From DATCLS01 sp035265325 (lineage in GTDB: Bacteria; Actinomycetota; Acidimicrobiia; Acidimicrobiales; VFJN01): a stretch of DNA of 23,629 nt. Shown here in pieces: positions 21,191-23,629 of this stretch. The notes under the pieces are model-generated. The model ran no database searches. It was not told the origin of the DNA and saw only the letters and a program-made list of their open reading frames with translations. Location: positions 1-23,629 of the forward strand of contig DATFOS010000052.1 in NCBI GenBank assembly GCA_035265325.1, in the 5' to 3' direction. Position 1 is the stretch's first letter, and the number at the start of each line of letters is the position of its first letter. A program made the position numbers and the translations under genes.

Positions 21191-23569
21191 GTGGGCATCC
21201 TCGACGAGGACGTGGCGGCCGTCCGGGCGGCGTCGGACATCGTCGCGGTCGTCACCCAGTACGTGCCCCTGCGGAAGGTCGGCACCCAGTGGCTCGGCCG
21301 CTGCCCGTTCCACAACGAGAACACGCCCTCGTTCTCGGTGAGCGGCACCGAGAACGTCTTCTACTGCTTCGGCTGCCAGGCCCGGGGCGACGTCATCTCG
21401 TTCGTCCAGATGCAGGAGGGCCTCGACTTCCCGTCCGCCGTCGAGTGGCTGGCGGCCAAGGCCAACATGACGGTCAACTACACCGACCGCCAGCAGGGCG
21501 AGGGACGCAAGAAGCGGGCCCGGCTGGTCGAGGTCATGGAGCAGGCCGCCGAGTGGTTCCACCAGCGCCTGCTCACCGCCCCCGACGCCGGGGCCGCCCG
21601 CAGCTACCTACGGGGACGGGGGCTCGACGGCGACGTCGTCCGGGAGTTCCGCCTCGGCTGGGCGCCCGACTCGTGGGACGAGCTGTGCAAGGCCCTGCGC
21701 CTCGACGAGAAGACGGCGCGCGACACCGGCCTGGGCCGGCGCAACGCCCGCGGCCGCCTCCAGGACCACTTCCGCGCCCGCGTGCTGTTCCCGATCGCCG
21801 ACGACCAGGGGCGGGTCATCAGCTTCGGCGGGCGGATCCTCCCCGGCGGGGAGCGCCCCGGCAACCAGGGCAAGTACCAGAACACGACCGAGACCCCGCT
21901 CTACACCAAGAGCAAGGTGCTCTACGGGCTCGACCGGGCCAAGAGGGCCGTGGTGGCGAAGGACACGGTCGTCGTGTGCGAGGGCTACACCGACGTCATC
22001 GGGTTCCACCGCAGCGGCGTGCCCCTCGCCGTCGCCACCTGCGGGACGGCGCTGACCGACGACCACGTGACGCTCCTGCGGCGCTTCGCCCGGCGCTTCG
22101 TGCTGGCGTTCGACGCCGACGGGGCCGGCCAGGCCGCCGCCGAGCGGTTCTACCGGTGGGAGCGCGAGCACGACCTCGAGGTCGCGGTCGCCGACCTCCC
22201 GCCGGGCCAGGACCCGGGCGACGTCTTCCGGACCGACCCGGCGGCCCTGGCGGCCTCGGTCGACAACGCCCGCCCGTTCCTGCGCTTCCGCCTGGACCGG
22301 GCCTTCGCCGCCGCCGACCTGTCCACGCCCGAGGGCCGGGCCCGCGGGGCGACCCGGGCGCTCGACCTCGTCGCCGAGCACCCGGACGTGCTGGTCCGCG
22401 ACCAGTACATCCTCGACGTGGCGGGCCGCTGCCGCGTCGAGCCCGACCTCCTCCGTCGCCAGCTGGAGGAGCGTCGGCGCGCCGGCCCGTCGTCGTCCGC
22501 GTCCGGCGGTCGCTCGTCCGGCGTTCGCTCCCCAGGGGGCCGCTCGCCTTCCGGCGGCCGCTCGTCGTCGGGCGGCGGCGCCGGGTCGCGCCCCGGCGGC
22601 AGCACGCGTCCGTCCGGCCCGCCGCCCCACGGCTCGGAGCGCCGGCCGCCGGCGCGTCCCGCCGGAGGTGGCGCCGCCCCCGCGGAGGGCCGCCCGGGTG
22701 CCGGTGGTGGACCGGGGGCGGCCCCGGCTCGATCGTCCGGCCCGCCGCCCGCCGGCGCCGAGGGCGACTCCGTCGTGCCGAACGCCCCCGATGAGCTGCC
22801 CCCCGAGTACTTCGCGCAGATGGGCGGCCCCCCGCCGGCCGGCACGCGCCCCGGCGGCGATCCCGGCGACGTCGATTACGGCGGCGACCCGGGCCCCGGC
22901 GGCTACGGCTCCGACCGCGGGTGGGACGGCGGTGGGTTCGCGGGCGGCGGGCGGGATGGGCGCGGCGACCGGGGCGGGGGCCGCGGCGGCAACGGTGGCC
23001 GATTCGACCGCCGCCCGGGCGGCGGCAGTGACCGCTTCGGCGGGCGCGGCGGCCGGGGACGGCACGCGGGGGGCCGGGACATGCGCTTCGCCGGCCCGCC
23101 CTCGCCCCGGATCGACCCGGTGGCGTCGGCCGAGCGCCGCCGCGCGGCCATCGAGGTCCTCCGCCACGCCGTGCACGACCCGGCGTCGGTGGGTCGGCAC
23201 CTGGACGAGGCGCTGTTCGAGGAGCCCGCCCACCTGGCGGTGTTCCGTGCGCTGGTGGAGCACGACACGCACGCCGACGCGGTGGCGGCGCTGCCCGGGC
23301 CGGCGTCGTCCCTGCTGTCCCGGTTGCTGGTCGAGCAGCCCACCCACGACGCCCTCGACAGCCTGTGCCAATTGCTACGGACAGTGGTTTGGCGGGAACT
23401 ACGGATGCTCAACGTGGGCACGTCGGACGACCCGGAGTCCATTCTGCGGGACACCGTCCTGCTCAACGGCGTGCTTACTGACCTGGACCACCGCCGTCCC
23501 GATGCAGCGAACGAAGCGGCAGGTCGATTGCTAGCCTGGCTTCGGGCACGGGTTGGAGACGGGGGATGA
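21191..23569 (+). CDS. dnaG: DNA primase with long Gly/Arg-rich insert
   Basis: A 792-aa protein. GTG 21191 is chosen because the translation then begins MGILDEDVAAVR, the normal DnaG start; the open frame upstream to 20759 is unrelated. The zinc-binding domain has C38, H41, C59 and C62 (CPFHNENTPSF, FYCFGCQARGD). The catalytic core shows GRILPGG and the TOPRIM motifs CEGYTDV (E264) and FDADGAG (D308, D310). Residues about 433-632 are a low-complexity Gly/Pro/Ser/Arg region with many RGG-type motifs. A helical C-terminal domain of about 160 residues follows, the DnaB-helicase interaction domain. Typical DnaG is near 600-640 aa, so the insert accounts for the excess. It makes replication primers. 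Confidence 0.97.
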   Translation: MGILDEDVAAVRAASDIVAVVTQYVPLRKVGTQWLGRCPFHNENTPSFSVSGTENVFYCFGCQARGDVISFVQMQEGLDFPSAVEWLAAKANMTVNYTDRQQGEGRKKRARLVEVMEQAAEWFHQRLLTAPDAGAARSYLRGRGLDGDVVREFRLGWAPDSWDELCKALRLDEKTARDTGLGRRNARGRLQDHFRARVLFPIADDQGRVISFGGRILPGGERPGNQGKYQNTTETPLYTKSKVLYGLDRAKRAVVAKDTVVVCEGYTDVIGFHRSGVPLAVATCGTALTDDHVTLLRRFARRFVLAFDADGAGQAAAERFYRWEREHDLEVAVADLPPGQDPGDVFRTDPAALAASVDNARPFLRFRLDRAFAAADLSTPEGRARGATRALDLVAEHPDVLVRDQYILDVAGRCRVEPDLLRRQLEERRRAGPSSSASGGRSSGVRSPGGRSPSGGRSSSGGGAGSRPGGSTRPSGPPPHGSERRPPARPAGGGAAPAEGRPGAGGGPGAAPARSSGPPPAGAEGDSVVPNAPDELPPEYFAQMGGPPPAGTRPGGDPGDVDYGGDPGPGGYGSDRGWDGGGFAGGGRDGRGDRGGGRGGNGGRFDRRPGGGSDRFGGRGGRGRHAGGRDMRFAGPPSPRIDPVASAERRRAAIEVLRHAVHDPASVGRHLDEALFEEPAHLAVFRALVEHDTHADAVAALPGPASSLLSRLLVEQPTHDALDSLCQLLRTVVWRELRMLNVGTSDDPESILRDTVLLNGVLTDLDHRRPDAANEAAGRLLAWLRARVGDGG
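22490..23085 (+). repeat. Low-complexity coding region inside dnaG (RGG/GGRS-rich)
   Basis: The first half has GGRSS/PSGGRSSSGGG units, the middle is Pro/Ala-rich, and the last third has GGRGGNGGRFDRRPGGGSDRF-style RGG clusters. It separates the catalytic core from the helicase-binding domain. Confidence 0.85.
23532..23537 (+). promoter_or_regulatory. Possible -10 TAGCCT inside the end of dnaG
   Basis: TAGCCT, the same hexamer as in front of dnaG, lies 28 nt before the ATG of the next gene, in a stretch of dnaG with less common codons (TTG, CTA). It could serve the downstream gene. Confidence 0.3.
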
Positions 23570-23629
23570 CTGACACGCCATGGACGCTGGACGCGGGGAG
23601 TGGTTGGGTCGAGCCCGGGCTGTCCCGCC
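23566..23629 (+). CDS. Start of an unidentified gene coupled to dnaG (cut by the window end)
   Basis: ATG 23566 overlaps the dnaG stop (ATGA) and has GGAG (23555-23558) spaced 7 nt upstream. Only about 21 residues are visible (begins MTDTPWTLDAGSGWVEPG) and no motif can be read. In many bacteria the gene after dnaG encodes the primary sigma factor (rpoD), which would fit the overlap and internal promoter. That is inference only. Confidence 0.55.
   Translation, partial: MTDTPWTLDAGSGWVEPGLSR

Overview
This window is about 23.6 kb of very GC-rich chromosomal DNA with frequent GTG starts, tightly overlapping genes and several starts that look leaderless. Together with actinobacterial versions of pyruvate phosphate dikinase (PPDK), DnaG, a TerC-like protein and a SARP-type regulator, this points to an actinobacterium. 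I lean towards class Acidimicrobiia, but that is inference from gene style and not a database result. I see no tRNA, rRNA, CRISPR array, transposase, integrase or relaxase.

Left part (1-10033, + strand): a type IV secretion (T4SS)-like cluster. In order it holds the 3' part of a SARP/BTAD-domain protein, a TcpC/VirB8-like single-pass membrane protein, a small two-helix pilin-position protein, a PrgI/VirB3-like protein, a large VirB4/TraC-like ATPase with a long disordered tail, a VirB6/TrbL-like polytopic protein, and a membrane-anchored cell-wall hydrolase fusing a lytic transglycosylase to an M15 peptidase. From the pilin-position gene to the VirB6-like gene, each gene overlaps the next by 1 to 8 nt; the hydrolase follows after 3 nt. 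The coupling ATPase (VirD4-like) lies apart, on the opposite strand at 12858-14720.

Middle part (10037-12824): an insert of metabolic and stress-type genes between the secretion body and its coupling ATPase. These are an ArsR/SRPBCC pair and a DoxX-like membrane gene on the minus strand, then a cytoplasmic sulfite-oxidase-fold molybdoenzyme with its own FAD/NAD(P)H reductase on the plus strand. The ArsR promoter region has three regularly spaced GTTGTAC elements, a strong operator candidate.

Right part (14993-end): a SAM methyltransferase broken by an apparent one-base deletion, PPDK, a TerC-family membrane protein, DNA topoisomerase IB (minus strand), a decayed fragment of an FAD-dependent oxidoreductase, dnaG with an unusually long Gly/Arg-rich insert, and the first 64 nt of a gene overlapping the dnaG stop.

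The most interesting new signal is an identical spaced element, TTGCGTTTT-N15-GCATC. It occurs 8 nt before the start of the secretion operon and again, on the other strand, 9 nt before a 35-codon ORF coupled to the virD4-like gene. It could be a shared leaderless promoter that keeps the split secretion system co-expressed.
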